Below are positions 10,194-21,613 of a stretch of DNA of 64,000 nt, in pieces; within the stretch, counting starts at the first letter, position 1, and each line of letters opens with the position of its first letter. Made by a program: the position numbers and the translations under genes. This DNA comes from Epiperipatus broadwayi. Taxonomy: Eukaryota > Onychophora > Udeonychophora > Euonychophora > Peripatidae. The notes beneath the pieces are model-generated. The model had not been told where the DNA came from and did no database searches. It saw only the letters and a list, made by a program, of their open reading frames with translations. The DNA lies in contig JAQFVV010000064.1 in NCBI GenBank assembly GCA_028023455.1, forward strand, positions 498,001-562,000, given 5' to 3'.

Positions 10194-13100
10194 TAATAAA
10201 GTTTTATCTCAATATTTCAATTTATTACATTTTTCTATATTTACAAAGTTTAAATAATATTTTAAAAATGATTTTCGTTATTTAAAAATTGTGGAAATAT
10301 AATGAAAATAAAAGTTAATTCATTGAAATAAAAATGTTGAAAATTTAATCCAAGTGACTGTTATGAGCTTCCAAAAATATTCATAGCCAATAGGTTAATG
10401 AAGATGAAATGATAAGAAGGAGATGACTTAAAATGTTCACATTGGTGATAAAATGTCTATTAACCATAGTCAACTTGCCATTAATCCATCAATAATAAGT
10501 GCAATTAATTATTTTGTATAATCTGCCTAATTTTGATATAGCTAAATATTAAACAAGCCCAAAATCATATAAAAACACATATTTTATTAATTAAACTTTT
10601 GTTTATAAATCAACATTTAAATATATTTTTCAAAATGAGTTAAATCATGTTCACCATGGCTATGCCTAAAAAGAACATGCTATCATATAAAGGATGGTTG
10701 AAATGATTCCTGATGTGTTAATTATAAGTTCATCAATTTAACATTTTTAACATAAAAATGTTTTATTGCTTCATTGTGTAAAATATTGTCTACGTTCTAG
10801 AAAACTGATAAATAAAAATTCTAAAAATCATTAAACATTACGGAGAGACTAGTCTTTTTTTTTTTTACAAAATATGGTGACTAAGACAATAAATGATTTC
10901 ATACTGTGATTTGATAATTTTTTTATTAATGCAAATAGCTCAAAATTTGATATCCTTGCTGCTATTTATTTACCCAACTAACAGATAATTTTAGGTTTTC
11001 ATTTAAAATATTGAGTCAGATTCTTCATAGCTGATGATGATTATCCTTGGTTATTTGATGATATAAAAAATTAGAATGATAAAAAATGAAAAATATTTTT
11101 TGCTGAATCAATTTTTTCATTGTTTATATATATATCATGTATTGGTGAAGGCTTTATTTTGCATCCATTGTTTATTTGTGTTATAGTTTTTAAAAAAAAT
11201 TATTTTGAAAAGTTTATTTCTCTGATGTAAAATAATAGCAATTTCATGAAAATTTAGTAAATAAGTAACACTGATAAATAAACACATTCTTTTAATAAAA
11301 TTTTTTTACTATTATCTGTCAAACATTAACAATGAATATATCTGATGATAGGAAAAACAGCATTTACCAGAATTAAAAACAAATAGCTTTTATGCCAATT
11401 TGTGAATATTTAAACATTATTTTAGTCCTCTGATATCATTGGAAATAAGAAAATCATAAAATCTGTTGATAAGAAAAATGGAATTTGTCAGGATAACAAA
11501 ACAGTTGGTTTTATGCCAATTTGAGATAGCTTAGATAATATATTAGTCTTCTATTATCAGTGGAGAGAAAAAATCATAAAACATGCATAGTAGAGTAAAG
11601 ACTCTGGTGAAATTTTCCTGTAAGATGCAGCACTAATAAACCTCAAAATGTTTGCAGATCAATTTTCCTACAAGAAAATAAAATATCACCATTAGTTTTT
11701 TTTTCATAAATTCCACAACAACTCTGAAAAACACATTTGGTTAATCATTGTTTCACATAAATTGCATTTTAATAGTCTCTTACATCATAAATAATTCCAA
11801 GTAAGTGGAAAATATATATTTTTATTTTGATAACAAGTTAAATTGCAAAACTCGGTTTGCATAAAATGGCAGCCATTGTTCAAATTTTAATAGGATTGAT
11901 CTATTATCAGATTGTTTTCAATAATTGAAAAGATATTTTTGTTTATTAAATACAAAATATATTATTATTTCTAATCTTGTGATTTTTTAAAAGAATTTAA
12001 CTTATATTGTAGGTAAAAAAAATAATAAAAAAACATTTTCATTATTTAAACTAATGTAAAAAATGAACTTTTTTAAATTTTTTTAAACAAATTTATAATT
12101 TTTATAATTTATTTATTCTTTTGATTATGTTTAAAATTTTGTTTTAATAAAAATTTTGTTAAAAAAATAATTGTATTTTAACAAATATTATTCTGAATAA
12201 AAGTTTCATATGCAAAAAAATTAAATTTATGCAAATTTAATTTATATTTAAATACATTATATTTCTACAAAAAATTAAACAACATTCACATATATGTCTA
12301 AGGTAAACTTATTATAAACCTACTTAATGACTTTGTAAAAAATGCCTTTATTTATATCTCACTTTAAATAGTGTTAAAATTTAATTAAAATTATGCAAGA
12401 AAGAGAGCCAAATAAAATTATTAACTAAAAAATAATCATTAGAAAATAATATGATAACATTTCTATATGCTTATATTTAATCTTTCTACATCTATTCTGT
12501 ACCCCATGTAGATTAGAACTGGTTTTTTTTTTGTATCTTACTTTCAGGTGTTTTATTAGGTTAATTTGAGTTTGTATTAGACTGTTGTTCAGTATAGTTT
12601 TTTGCCAACAAATGTTTTACTTTTAATGGTAATAAATTTTTAATTTAGTTTTTTTAATTTTTGTTCTTGGATAGCAGATATTATCAGGAAATAAAAAAAT
12701 ATTTCTAACTTTGTTTTCTTTGTGCGCAATGCAATAGGAGCTTCTGACATTATTTTTGTCAAAATGGAAAATAAGATTTTATTTATTAAAAAGACTTACT
12801 TTTTTCAACTATATTTTATTTATTTCAATGATATTTTTATTAATAAACATAGATTTATTTTTATAAATGCACATGTTTTTCTAATGATTAAATTTATGTG
12901 ATGAGATATAAAAAACATTTTATCTTCATAATAGTAAAAGATTAAATGTTAGTATTTTTTTATTTTGTGATATAATATAAACATTTTATACTTTAAAAGG
13001 ATTTTCATTATTAAATTTAAAAACATTTTCATGAATCAGAAATTATTCTAGAGAAAAATTTATTTTTTGCTACAAACATTAAAGCTATATATATATAAAA

Positions 13101-13214
13101 AAAATTAGCAAACATTTTAAATCTCAACTTTGTGTTTTAAGATTCTGTGGTAAATTTAAATTTTTATTTATTTTAAATCATTTTATTTCTTTGATTTATT
13201 TAAATTTAAAACAT
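10194..13214. other. 3-kb very AT-rich stretch without genes
   Basis: The stretch is outside the 3.1-kb unit and long poly-A/T runs dominate it. The only structure seen is the tandem repeat at 11.34-11.58 kb. No coding motif or RNA gene was found. Confidence 0.6.
11342..11582. repeat. Two-copy tandem repeat, about 121-bp period
   Basis: Two diverged units start CTGATGATAGGAAAAAC (11,342) and CTGTTGATAAGAAAAAT (11,463). Both contain TTTTATGCCAATTTG and end in AAATCATAAAA. The units differ by many substitutions, so the duplication is old. Confidence 0.75.
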
Positions 13215-13239
13215 TATGTGATGTGATGTGATGTGATGT
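13215..13239. repeat. Pentanucleotide 3' tail of LINE
   Basis: Five ATGTG units, (CACAT)n on the minus strand, sit just beyond the 3' untranslated end of the minus-strand LINE. The same pentamer ends the related plus-strand copy at 56.01 kb, so it is the element's 3' tail and not an unrelated microsatellite. Confidence 0.8.
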
Positions 13240-13334
13240 ATTATGGCTCCTCCTTAAACGAAGTCAAGAATATCTCAGCAATTAAGCCCAGATAAACCTG
13301 TTAGCCACTTTCTTTTACATTCCCCACTCTAAAT

Positions 13335-14109
13335 TTACCCATAATCTGCTCTATCCCATTTCCACAACACAATTTTTGTCAACTCTATAACCTTTATATC
13401 TAAATCCCCCTTATCTTTTCCCAAACCTAGCATAAAAACCAATAATTCACTTTCTGTATAATCACTCTTTTCATATTTATTTTTCCACAACTTCATTATA
13501 TGTACCATTTCTGTTTTCAAACATTTACATTCAATTAACAAATGCCTAATATTTTCAATTCCTTCCTTACATAATTTACAAAATAAATCACCCATATTTT
13601 TCCATTTACATGTATATTCTTTTGTAGCTAAAGATCCCGTTCTCCTTACTATTATCATATATTAACTCACACCTAATATTCTGTTTATTTCTATATATAT
13701 TTAAACTCTTTTTACTCTCCATACTATTTCTCCATCTCTCTAACTCCCAAGTCTTTATTAATAAATCTATTCTTTTATCCCATTCCTTACTACTATAACA
13801 CTCAATAATCCTCTTAACACAATCATCCCATCTTTTGTACAAATATACTGATATAAATTCTTTATCCAAATCTTTTGCATAGCGCATTACCTTTCTCACC
13901 CATCTTGTTACCTGCCCTTTACTCATAACCCAATTAAATACTATTTTAGCTATTCTTTTATTATCCATAAACTGCAATCTACCAAACATTTTCATTTTAC
14001 TTTTTGCATCTCTCATATGAAAACTTGACCATCCCATTTCTCCTTGAATTGCCTCCCTTGCTGTCCATACTTCTGCAATCTCTTCAGACAGTAGCGCCAC
14101 CCAGTGCAA
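13335..14109 (-). pseudogene. LINE ORF C-terminus, frameshifted
   Basis: Two overlapping minus-strand frames (14,109-13,606 and 13,658-13,335) cover one protein region broken by a frameshift near 13.63 kb. The first holds KMKMFGRLQFMDNKRIAKI, a stretch rich in W/R/K, and WDKRIDLLIKTWELERWR. The second holds the zinc motif C-x2-C-x8-H-x4-C (CKLC to HLLIEC) and ends KIVLWKWDRADYG. This is the post-RT domain of a non-LTR retrotransposon, clade unresolved, with the RT itself lost by 5' truncation. The 3' tail at 13.22 kb and the copy at 55.8 kb show the family's end. Confidence 0.8.
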
Positions 14110-15165
14110 GCCATAGTAATCAATGAATACAAGAATGTTTATGCATAAAATTCCTATCTAATGCCTACTCATTCATTATCCCAGATTAGTTTCAAACTTG
14201 TGATTTTCATCAGTTAGAATAATTGGGTAAAATAGTACTGCACCTAGATTTTAGGATGTAACGCAATCCTCCAGCAGCCATTTTTTACCTATTTAGTTAA
14301 GTATAAATCTATAAGCCCAAGATAAAAACACATTAATGTATTCTATCCAAGCTAATTTTCTTGTATAGTCATATAAAATTGAGTTCGGTTTAATATTTAA
14401 ACAATTTAGTATTTTGGTTAAATAATAACCATAGTCACCAATATTTTTATGGAAAATATTGGTATAAAACCACTAAACATTACATGATCATCATTTCCCT
14501 ATGTGTACACAAGTGTTAAAACGGTAGCAAACTCTCCCAAAAGTAGTAATATGCATTGCAAATCCTAGTAATCAATGGATTCTGGAAAGTTTATGCATAA
14601 AATTTATTGATAACTATGACTTATACATGGTAGCATTACTGCCTGGAGAATTTTCTATCATTTTAATAGCTTGTATAAGTACAGCATATGTTGATCATAT
14701 GATGTTTAATGGTATTATATCCAATCCTGCACATAGAATAATAGACACTGTGGTCATTAATAAACAAAAGACACCAAAATATATAGATACTGAACTGTGT
14801 CCCTATCTGCATGATGATACAAGCAAATTAGCTTGAATTGCAAATATTATTATGTTTTCATCTTGGGCTCATAGCTCTCCATTGACTGGTGGAGGGTTTC
14901 ATTATTATCTAAGATCTAAGTGTTGTGTTTTCGGATCCAAATCCCCACACTAATGAAAGCCCCAATCTAAAAACTAATCTAAGAACATTGGATGAGTAGA
15001 GCATAGATAGGGATTTTATGCATAAACTTTCTAGAATCCTTTGATTGCTACAGATTGCACTGGGAAATTGTTGACTAGAAAGTTTGCTAGTGTTTTAACA
15101 GTTTGTGTACACTTCTAAAAAGATGATCATGTGATGTTTTAGTGATTTTAAAAGCACCGTCATAT
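14098..15165. repeat. Cluster of repeat X in both orientations
   Basis: One unit, recognisable by CACTAAAACATCACATGATCATC, TGTACACAA..GTTAAAAC, and TTTATGCATAAAAT, is present as a partial plus copy at 14,098-14,180, a plus copy at 14,470-14,610, a minus copy at 14,625-14,725 and a minus copy at about 15,010-15,165. The adjacent opposite copies form a fold-back arrangement. The 69-codon open frame at 14,627 lies in the inverted copy and is not a gene. Confidence 0.65.
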
Positions 15166-15169
15166 TAAT

Positions 15170-15520
15170 TTTTTTATTGTTAATTTAATATTTTACTTAA
15201 CATAAGATAAAGCATAGTTATTTAAATTAATTTTTTTGATAGCATTGATTGTAATAATTAACATAAAAAATATTTTAAAAACACTATTATAGATGCATAA
15301 TTCAAAAAATTCAACCGTCGCTGTATTGTGTGACGAAGATAAAAATATCATAGAGTTAACTCATGGTTGTTCCACGTCTTATGACAGAATTGTCTTAGGA
15401 ATTGCGATAGCAATTATGTAATTATAATAAAGAGGATGCAAAATTAACAAGATAATATTTTATATTATATTTTTATAATAACTGAAACACAAGTTTATTA
15501 TATACCCGTGTCTATATATG
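15170..15520. other. No recognisable gene
   Basis: AT-rich spacer between repeat clusters. Confidence 0.5.
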
Positions 15521-15524
15521 CAAT

Positions 15525-15993
15525 ATATAGGATATATGAGTACAGATTTTCACATGACCCACCACTCACCACACTATCTCGTATCACTGATACACTTGAA
15601 CACATATATGTCAAAAAGTTAAATAATCAATATATGTATTTCATGCTAAACCATCAATCATCAGTTGGTCCAGATTATCATCTCTACACACATGTGCTAT
15701 AAGTGCTCAGATATATATTAAGATAGCCAATCTTCATACTTTAATGGACAGGCTTCAATTACTCCACATTCCAATTCTTCAACCATCCAGCCAATTGAAA
15801 ATCTGCTGAGCACTTATGGCAAATATGTGTAAAGATGGTAATCTGAACAAACTGATGATTGCTGGTTTAGCATGAAATACCTACATTGGTGATTATTTCT
15901 CTTTTTGACATAAAATGTGTTCAAGTGTATCAGTGTTATGAGATAGAATGGAGTGTGGTGGGTCATGTGAAAGTCTGTGCTCATATGCCCTAT
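15525..15993. repeat. Inverted-dimer SINE-like repeat, copy 1
   Basis: The left arm (15,525-15,716) is about 80% identical by eye to the reverse complement of the right arm (15,803-15,993). Both carry TTTCACATGACCCACCAC, TGATACACTTGAACACAT and TTTCATGCTAAACCA. A central stretch holds CTTTAATGGACAGGCTTCAA. Other copies at 41.55, 51.90, 52.37 and 54.13 kb end in a tRNA B-box-like GAGTTCAAATCC, suggesting tRNA-derived ends facing outward. Confidence 0.75.
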
Positions 15994-16194
15994 ATATTAT
16001 ATTTTTATGTAAATTTTTAAACAAATTTATCGATCATACATATATTGTTTCATCACGATATCAGGATAGTTATTGTCAGTATTTTTCCATATTTGACATC
16101 ATCATGTTCATTATTGTCATATACTTTTAATAGCCAGAATTTAAAAGTCTCCTAAAATGCATCGTATATTCTTGTTCTTACCCCAATTATATCG

Positions 16195-16525
16195 CTTAGT
16201 GTAAGTTTGCATAATCAATAGATGATAAATGATAGTAATTAATAAATTACTATTCAGCGTTAGTCTATCCAATAATTCCAGTCTAATTTATATTTTACAT
16301 CATTCGTTGTGACAAACTTCAGATGTAGGAGTAGGTCACCTGGATATTTTACACTGTAAAAGTGCATCAAATCCAAGTCAGATGCATTACTTCCACATCT
16401 AAAAATCCTCATTTAATAAAACTATAAGCTAGAAAATAATCTGGAGATATAGGATGTAGCAACACAGGATAGGGATATCTTAAGCACTATAATCTACCAT
16501 CTATTGATTACTTAATCTTGCAACA
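16195..16525. repeat. Diverged fold-back repeat
   Basis: The left half (TAATCAATAGATGATAAAT, CAGATGTAGGAGTA..ACCTGGAT) pairs loosely with the reverse complement of the right half (TAATCAATAGATGGTAGATT, AGATGTGGAAGTA..ACTTGGAT). The arms look roughly 70% identical, so this is an old inverted repeat. Confidence 0.5.
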
Positions 16526-16529
16526 TATG

Positions 16530-17020
16530 GCATAAATGGTACAAGAGAAGCAGGAGTCATGTGATTTTCAGGTATAACAAGTGTTTAATAGCATCTAGCA
16601 TAATTCTGGTTATGTTTTTGATTGTGATATTCAAACATGAGTTTAACTATTACAAAATAAAAATGTATTTATTTCACATTAGAAAGTGAATTCTAAGTGT
16701 TGGTTATTTATATTTTAACCCATTAATATGGCATCATATAAATTGAGGTAGCATTGAGGACAATAAAAGAAAATGCATCATTATCATAACAAATTGATAC
16801 CTAATAAAGTGAAAAATTGCGAGTTGCTATATATTCATATACCTCGAATAACAATTTTACGATAATATTCTTTAAAGCCCTTAGCTACTCTCATCAATAT
16901 AAATAAATCCGTAGAAGTGGATTTATTTGTGATTTATTATTTCTGCCAGTGTATGCGAGAAATGAATATTCCCTAACAATATACAATTCATAAGTATAGA
17001 TAAATGCTTGTAAAATTAGT
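16530..17020. other. No recognisable gene
   Basis: AT-rich DNA between the fold-back repeat and the tRNA-like gene. Confidence 0.5.
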
Positions 17021-17023
17021 CAA

Positions 17024-17095
17024 GCGTTGGTGGCCTAGTGGTTAGCATAACTGCCTTCCAAGCAGCTGGCCCGGGTTCGCTTCTCGGTCAACGCA
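17024..17095 (+). tRNA. tRNA-Gly (TCC), possibly a pseudogene
   Basis: The 72-nt intronless cloverleaf has acceptor strand GCGTTGG pairing with TCAACGC, an A-box TGGCCTAGTGG, anticodon loop CTTCCAA (anticodon TCC) and a T arm CCGGG-TTCGCTT-CTCGG. The primary sequence closely follows animal tRNA-Gly(TCC). Departures are C instead of the near-universal A at position 58 (TTCGCTT), an A-C mismatch at the top of the anticodon stem, and a B-box that is off consensus in two places. No run of four T's follows within about 30 nt, so Pol III termination is doubtful. It may be a decayed gene copy. Confidence 0.8.
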
Positions 17096-17099
17096 TTTG

Positions 17100-18020
17100 A
17101 CATATGAAAAAAAATGCTTTGTAAAATTATTTTTTGAATCAGATAAATGCAAAAACCACAGGAATTATTAAACTTATTAATAAGATCACTATTAAATCCA
17201 AGAATCTAAATTCCATCTGGATTAATTATTAATTCTGAGAATAAAAATTGAATTGGCAGGAGAGTTGCAAAAATCATTTTTATACTGTTATTCTTTTTTT
17301 ACTTGAAATCTTTTTAAGTAAATCTGCTATAGACTAATGTGAAAGTTAGTTGGGTACTGAAACTATATTTTTTCATACTTCTTTCATTATTTTCTATGTA
17401 CATTGTTGTATATGATGCAGAAGTATATATTGCAAGAAAGTATACTTGTACCAATGATAATTTTCGTAACAATTATTTATTCATGCATGCACGTGTTTAG
17501 TTGGGTCACATTTCTTTTCCAAATAATAAGTAAATACTCAGCAATAACTTGTAAGTACTAATGGAATCGTTCACCCTACATCTGAATTATGCTACTGTTA
17601 CTAGAAAATATTTTATATATAAATATTAATAGCTGAGCTAATTAAGCAATGGTCAAAAATATTTATTTTATCTATGCGGCTTACGATCATTTTTGATTAT
17701 GATCTAGGGCGATTACGATCTGTTTATCAAATGCAATTTATTGTTTCAATAACATAAAATAAAAATAAGGTTTCACCTTTTTAAAGTCCTTAAGAGAATT
17801 TATTTTTACTATTATGAATATCTGTCTTATGAGCCAATGCAAATTACTCAATAAAAATATTTTTTTATCTTCTGATCCGAGTGAGATCATTAATGAATTC
17901 ACTTGAAGTATAGATGAAAAACTAATGTTTGGAGAAAACTTATTCTTGAACACTTTAGTTTCAAAAAGAACTTTATTATTGATAAAAAAAAATTGAATGT
18001 ACTCTTCTGAATCACTCTGC
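17100..18020. other. No recognisable gene
   Basis: AT-rich. A 71-codon minus-strand frame at 17,738-17,953 has a varied composition but no motif and no supporting context. Confidence 0.5.
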
Positions 18021-18021
18021 G

Positions 18022-18087
18022 CATATATATATATATATATATGTGTGTATGTTTACATTATATGTGTGTGTGTGTGTGTGTGTGTGT
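18022..18087. repeat. (TA)n and (TG)n microsatellites
   Basis: A TA run followed by a TG run, separated by about 20 bp. Confidence 0.9.
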
Positions 18088-18339
18088 TTACATTGTAAGT
18101 AAAAGGAGATAAGTAGTTGGCCAGTGTTTTTTTAATACAAATTAACTTTATTAGAGAAGGCTCTGAGTGTGAATTATATATTACATTTGGAACATTGGTT
18201 TATCAGTGATTTCTTGTTCAAGGAGATCAACTATTTTAATAACATGATCTCTATTTCCTATGAGCTTTCGAGACAATGGTTCAGTTCATTCCATGAGTGA
18301 TTATAGGGCTGTTTGGATGCTGTGGATTTTGAACAGACT

Positions 18340-18900
18340 CCAAGTGTTCTCATAAAGGAATTTTGTTGATAGAATCTTATTTTAATCTACTTTAGAGTAC
18401 TGATGAATATTGCCTTTGCATTCGGCAATGATATATCGAACATGATCTTGCATCTAGTTATCAACAGTGAGTATGTAAAAAAGTTGACATTCTTATGTGA
18501 AGGAAGTTTTGGTCCTTCATGCAATCCTTAATAGATAGAATCCTATAATAGTCCATTGAGGTATTTTGGGCTATCATTAGCCTTACTGATGTCAAGCCTG
18601 TACAGGATAGAATTGTATGCTCGAATGTTTCTTCCTGTCTGTTACAGACAGGACAGTAAGGATCTATGTTTTTTTAGAAATCTTATGTAATGAAGGAAAT
18701 ACTTTGTTGGAATTGAGTTCAAGTTAGCTTTAATTAAAAATTAAGAATTTTTGGCTCCATCAATAAAAACCTGAATAGTATAGTGGTTTTGTGATTTGTT
18801 ACTCCAAGCCTTGGTCTTAATTGTGAAGGTTGGGTGTTCATTAATAAGTGGGTGATCCATATGGAGATTTTAGTATGAAAGCACTCGGAAGAGTTGCCAT
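18340..18900 (-). pseudogene. Decayed LINE C-terminus, same type as at 8.1 kb
   Basis: On the minus strand, in shifting frames, are KANLNSIPTKYFLHYIR (matching the KLNLNALPTRSFLVYRR of the 8.1-kb copy), the zinc motif C-x2-C-x8-H-x4-C (CPVCNRQEETFEHTILSC at 18,655-18,602), and NTWSLFKIHS (matching DTWKLFEIPI). Order and spacing agree with the 8.1-kb copy, so both belong to one family. Stops and frameshifts show it is far older. Confidence 0.7.
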
Positions 18901-18904
18901 TGAA

Positions 18905-19985
18905 TTTGCAAAGATGGGAGAAGATTTGGTTTATTCAAGATGACTTCTCAGGAGGAAGCATATCAGTGGGAGTTACTGGTTCTGATGCAAGGATGCAATC
19001 ATTTGGACATAATTGATAAATATATTATTTAAAAGTTGTATTAATGTTTAGGAGACCATTTTCTAGACATAATCTTGATGGAAGATACCAATATCATTAA
19101 TTTGTTTATTTTCCAATCTATTTGGCATATGAATATTTGACATTTTCTCTCTTCACCTGTATAAACCAAAGTGCTTTAAACTAGATGACCTCAATTATGG
19201 GTACATATTTTGTTTAGATAATTCTTTTGTTTATTGTCACATGACTAAAAATTTTATTAATTTATACTGGTTATAGTTTTGGTTTCATATATATATTTTT
19301 TGTATTTGTTTTTCCTGTAAAAGCAATATTGGAAAAGTTTACAATCAAAGTTTGAGATATGCATCTTAATTTTGTTTTTATAACCTCACAATTGTATTAT
19401 TTGTTCTTATTTTAAGACATTAAAAAAAAAAGAAAATTATCATGCTATTCAAGTTCATAAAACTTTGTGTGAGAGGGGGGTGTTTAGTTTATTTTTTAAT
19501 GTAGAAAAACAATGAAAATTTAAAATCTGTATTTTTTATTTTAATTAAACATGAATTTTGTTTTAGTGAAGCATTTTATATCTATCGATTTGCACAAATT
19601 GATTCAGGTTATTTTTCTGCGTCTTGAAAAGTTTTATTTTTGTTTGTTGCAATTCTAAACTTGAAAAGCTGACTAAAGAAATTGATAATGCCATTCTAAA
19701 TGACAGAGTTAGTTAGTATTTTTTGATTTTAATTGTGGTTTATGCTTATCGTATTTAACATAAAATAAAAATGTGGGGGGGGGGGAGATCCAAAAATTAT
19801 TTAAATTAATCATTTTTATAACAAAAGATTTATAATTGAATAAGCGATTATTTTTGCATTTTAATCTAAAATAAATAAATAAAAGCATTTATTTGAAAAT
19901 ATTAATTTTTTTCTACAGTACAGGCTTTTTCATACCCGCACTTCTATATCCATTATATAGGATATCACTTAGTTACAACAAGTTT
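18905..19985. other. No recognisable gene
   Basis: AT-rich, with a G-run near 19,775-19,785. No motif seen. Confidence 0.5.
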
Positions 19986-19989
19986 TGGG

Positions 19990-20432
19990 AGATCAAATAA
20001 TCTTCCTAAGCTAGATAAAGTCATATATATATATATATCAAGTCATATGTCACATGACTAATTTAACAAGCTTGTATTATAAATTTTATGTATAGAGCTC
20101 ACAAATAAGTTTTCTTTGTAATTTTATTTTTGCTATTAAGTCTTTGGCAATTTTATATTGCTAAAGTTATTAATGTATGGTGTATCTGAACTTGGTTTAG
20201 TCTCATATGGGATTTAAGTTAGATACCTGGATAGGAATACATATGAATGTTGAAAATTTCAAATTTTCTACTTAATAGTTATTCATTAGATAAGAGTTGG
20301 GCTTATCGTGGTATATTTAGTCTAATGCTTGAATATCCTAGTACCTCAATGAGGAAGCTAGTAGGGTTGGAGATACTCTGCAAAGCTTCTTAAGAGCTTA
20401 TTTGTAAACTCTATTTATAATATATATATAAA
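19990..20432 (+). repeat. Interspersed repeat Q, copy 1
   Basis: Features shared with 54.67-55.19 kb and 57.14-57.28 kb are AAGTCATRTGTCACATGAC at one end, ATATGGWGTATCTGAA and AGTCYCATATG in the middle, and a tail with TGCAAAGCTTCTTAAGAGCTT. It runs straight into the Penelope-like dimer at 20.43 kb through a TA tract, so it may be part of that element's untranslated sequence. Confidence 0.5.
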
Positions 20433-20834
20433 ATCAAAATTACCCCAAATTCACAATCCAACCAGACTAGCCAAGAAAATAAACTCTAAACCACTACTAA
20501 TGACTTCACTTCTACAAGCACACTTCTCAAGTGTAAGGAACTACAAAATAACAACTTATTTAAACTAAACATTACTCACAATTTCACTTACTTCCCATAC
20601 ACCCTTAGTATTAAAAGAACTTTTAAATAATTTAATTGTTTCAGAATCATACATTTTAATAATAAAGATTCTTTCACTCTTTTTTATTTCATTTCTCTCA
20701 AAGAAGACAACCTTAGATTCATCAAAATTAATAGTATGACCTGTATCTTTTTCATGGATGTACAAGGCAGAACTAGGATATTTATTTCTAACCCTACTTT
20801 CATGTGTCTTTATTTTTTCATTTAAGTTAGACTA
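20433..20834 (-). mobile_element. Penelope-like element 3' end, minus copy
   Basis: The minus-strand frame (20,832-20,565) reads NLNEKIKTHE..., NKYPSSALYIHEKDTGHTIN, FDESKVVFFERNE and KSERIFIIKMYDSE. It ends in a stop at 20,565. The SALxxH..D.GH.I(N/D)(F/W) pattern is the second half of the GIY-YIG endonuclease domain that closes Penelope-like ORFs. A 3' untranslated part with AGTTTATTTTCTTGGCTAG follows to 20,433, ending in a TA tract. The copy is cut at the start of the GIY-YIG region, where it meets an inverted copy. Confidence 0.75.
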
Positions 20835-20845
20835 TTCTAACCTCT

Positions 20846-21295
20846 CTTGCTTATGTAAAAAGGTGTATATAAGTCAGAATTATTTGAGCTTAAATGAAAG
20901 AATAAAGGTACACAAAAGTATGGTTAAAAATAAATATCATAGTTCTGTTTTGTATATCCTTGAAAATATACAGGCCAAACTATTAATTTTTATGAAGCTA
21001 AGATTGTCTTCAATGAGAGAAATGAAATAAAAAAGAATTAAATAATCTTTATTATTAAAAATGTATGATTCTGAAGCAGTTAATGTATTTAAATTTTTTT
21101 AATATTAAGAGTGTATGGAAAATAAGTAGAATTGTGGGTAATGTTTGATTTAAGTATAGTTCCTTACACTTGAAAAGTCTGTGAAACCATTGGTAGTGTT
21201 TTGGAGTTTATTTTCTTGGCTAGTTTGGTTGAGTTGTGAATTTGGGATCATTTTGATTATTTAGTGATTAGTTTAGCTTTATGCTTTTAATATTT
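20846..21295 (+). mobile_element. Penelope-like element 3' end, plus copy (head to head)
   Basis: This is the inverted partner of the adjacent minus copy. The plus-strand coding holds CKKVYISQNYLSLNERIK (YIG half of GIY-YIG), KSMVKNKYHSSVLYI, then frameshifts and KMYDSEAVN, followed by the same 3' untranslated signature and end (TTTGGGATCATTTTGATT, GTTTAGCTTTATGC). The two copies meet within about 12 bp at 20,834-20,846. More stops occur here than in the minus copy. Confidence 0.75.
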
Positions 21296-21299
21296 ATAT

Positions 21300-21613
21300 A
21301 TACATATTGAAACAGTCTGTTTCAACTGTTGCATGTATTTTACCCTCACACCTATATCTATGCCAGATTTAACCCCTTTCAGAGTACACATCTAAACAGC
21401 ATTAAATTACTATGCATGTGCGATTGCACATATATATGATAGCAGTAAGTCTGTAATTCAATAAAGTATATGTATATATTACAGTTATATATTCATTTTA
21501 AAAATTTGGAGGTTTAAAAGATAATTTAGTCTAAATTATTAGTCTATTTTATGGTGTATTTTATTGATATTGCATGTATAAAAAAGCATTCCTGATGCCA
21601 CCATCCTACATGT
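21300..21613 (+). repeat. Block P, left part (split by LTR element)
   Basis: It matches 37,650-37,885, including AAAGTATATGTATATATTACAG, TTATTAGTCTATTTTATGGT and the end CCACCATCCTACA. In the second copy the sequence runs on without a break, while here it is interrupted at 21,613 by the 7.2-kb LTR element and resumes at 28,838. It may be the left part of an LTR of a different Gypsy-type family. Confidence 0.75.
21610..21613. repeat. Target-site duplication, left (ATGT)
   Basis: ATGT precedes the left LTR and recurs at 28,838-28,841 after the right LTR. The empty site at 37,882-37,885 has AAGT in the same context. Confidence 0.75.

Noticed and set aside
14627-14836. 69-codon open frame with a normal-looking sequence
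   Set aside because: Its first half lies in an inverted copy of repeat X and has no counterpart motif; best explained as chance.
17738-17953. 71-codon minus-strand frame as a small gene
   Set aside because: No motif, no conserved context and no second copy in the window; AT-rich chance frames of this length are common here.
19770-19786. G-runs (also near 27,232-27,250, 41,864 and 59,032) as G-quadruplex regulators
   Set aside because: Mostly single runs, not four spaced runs; likely slippage products.
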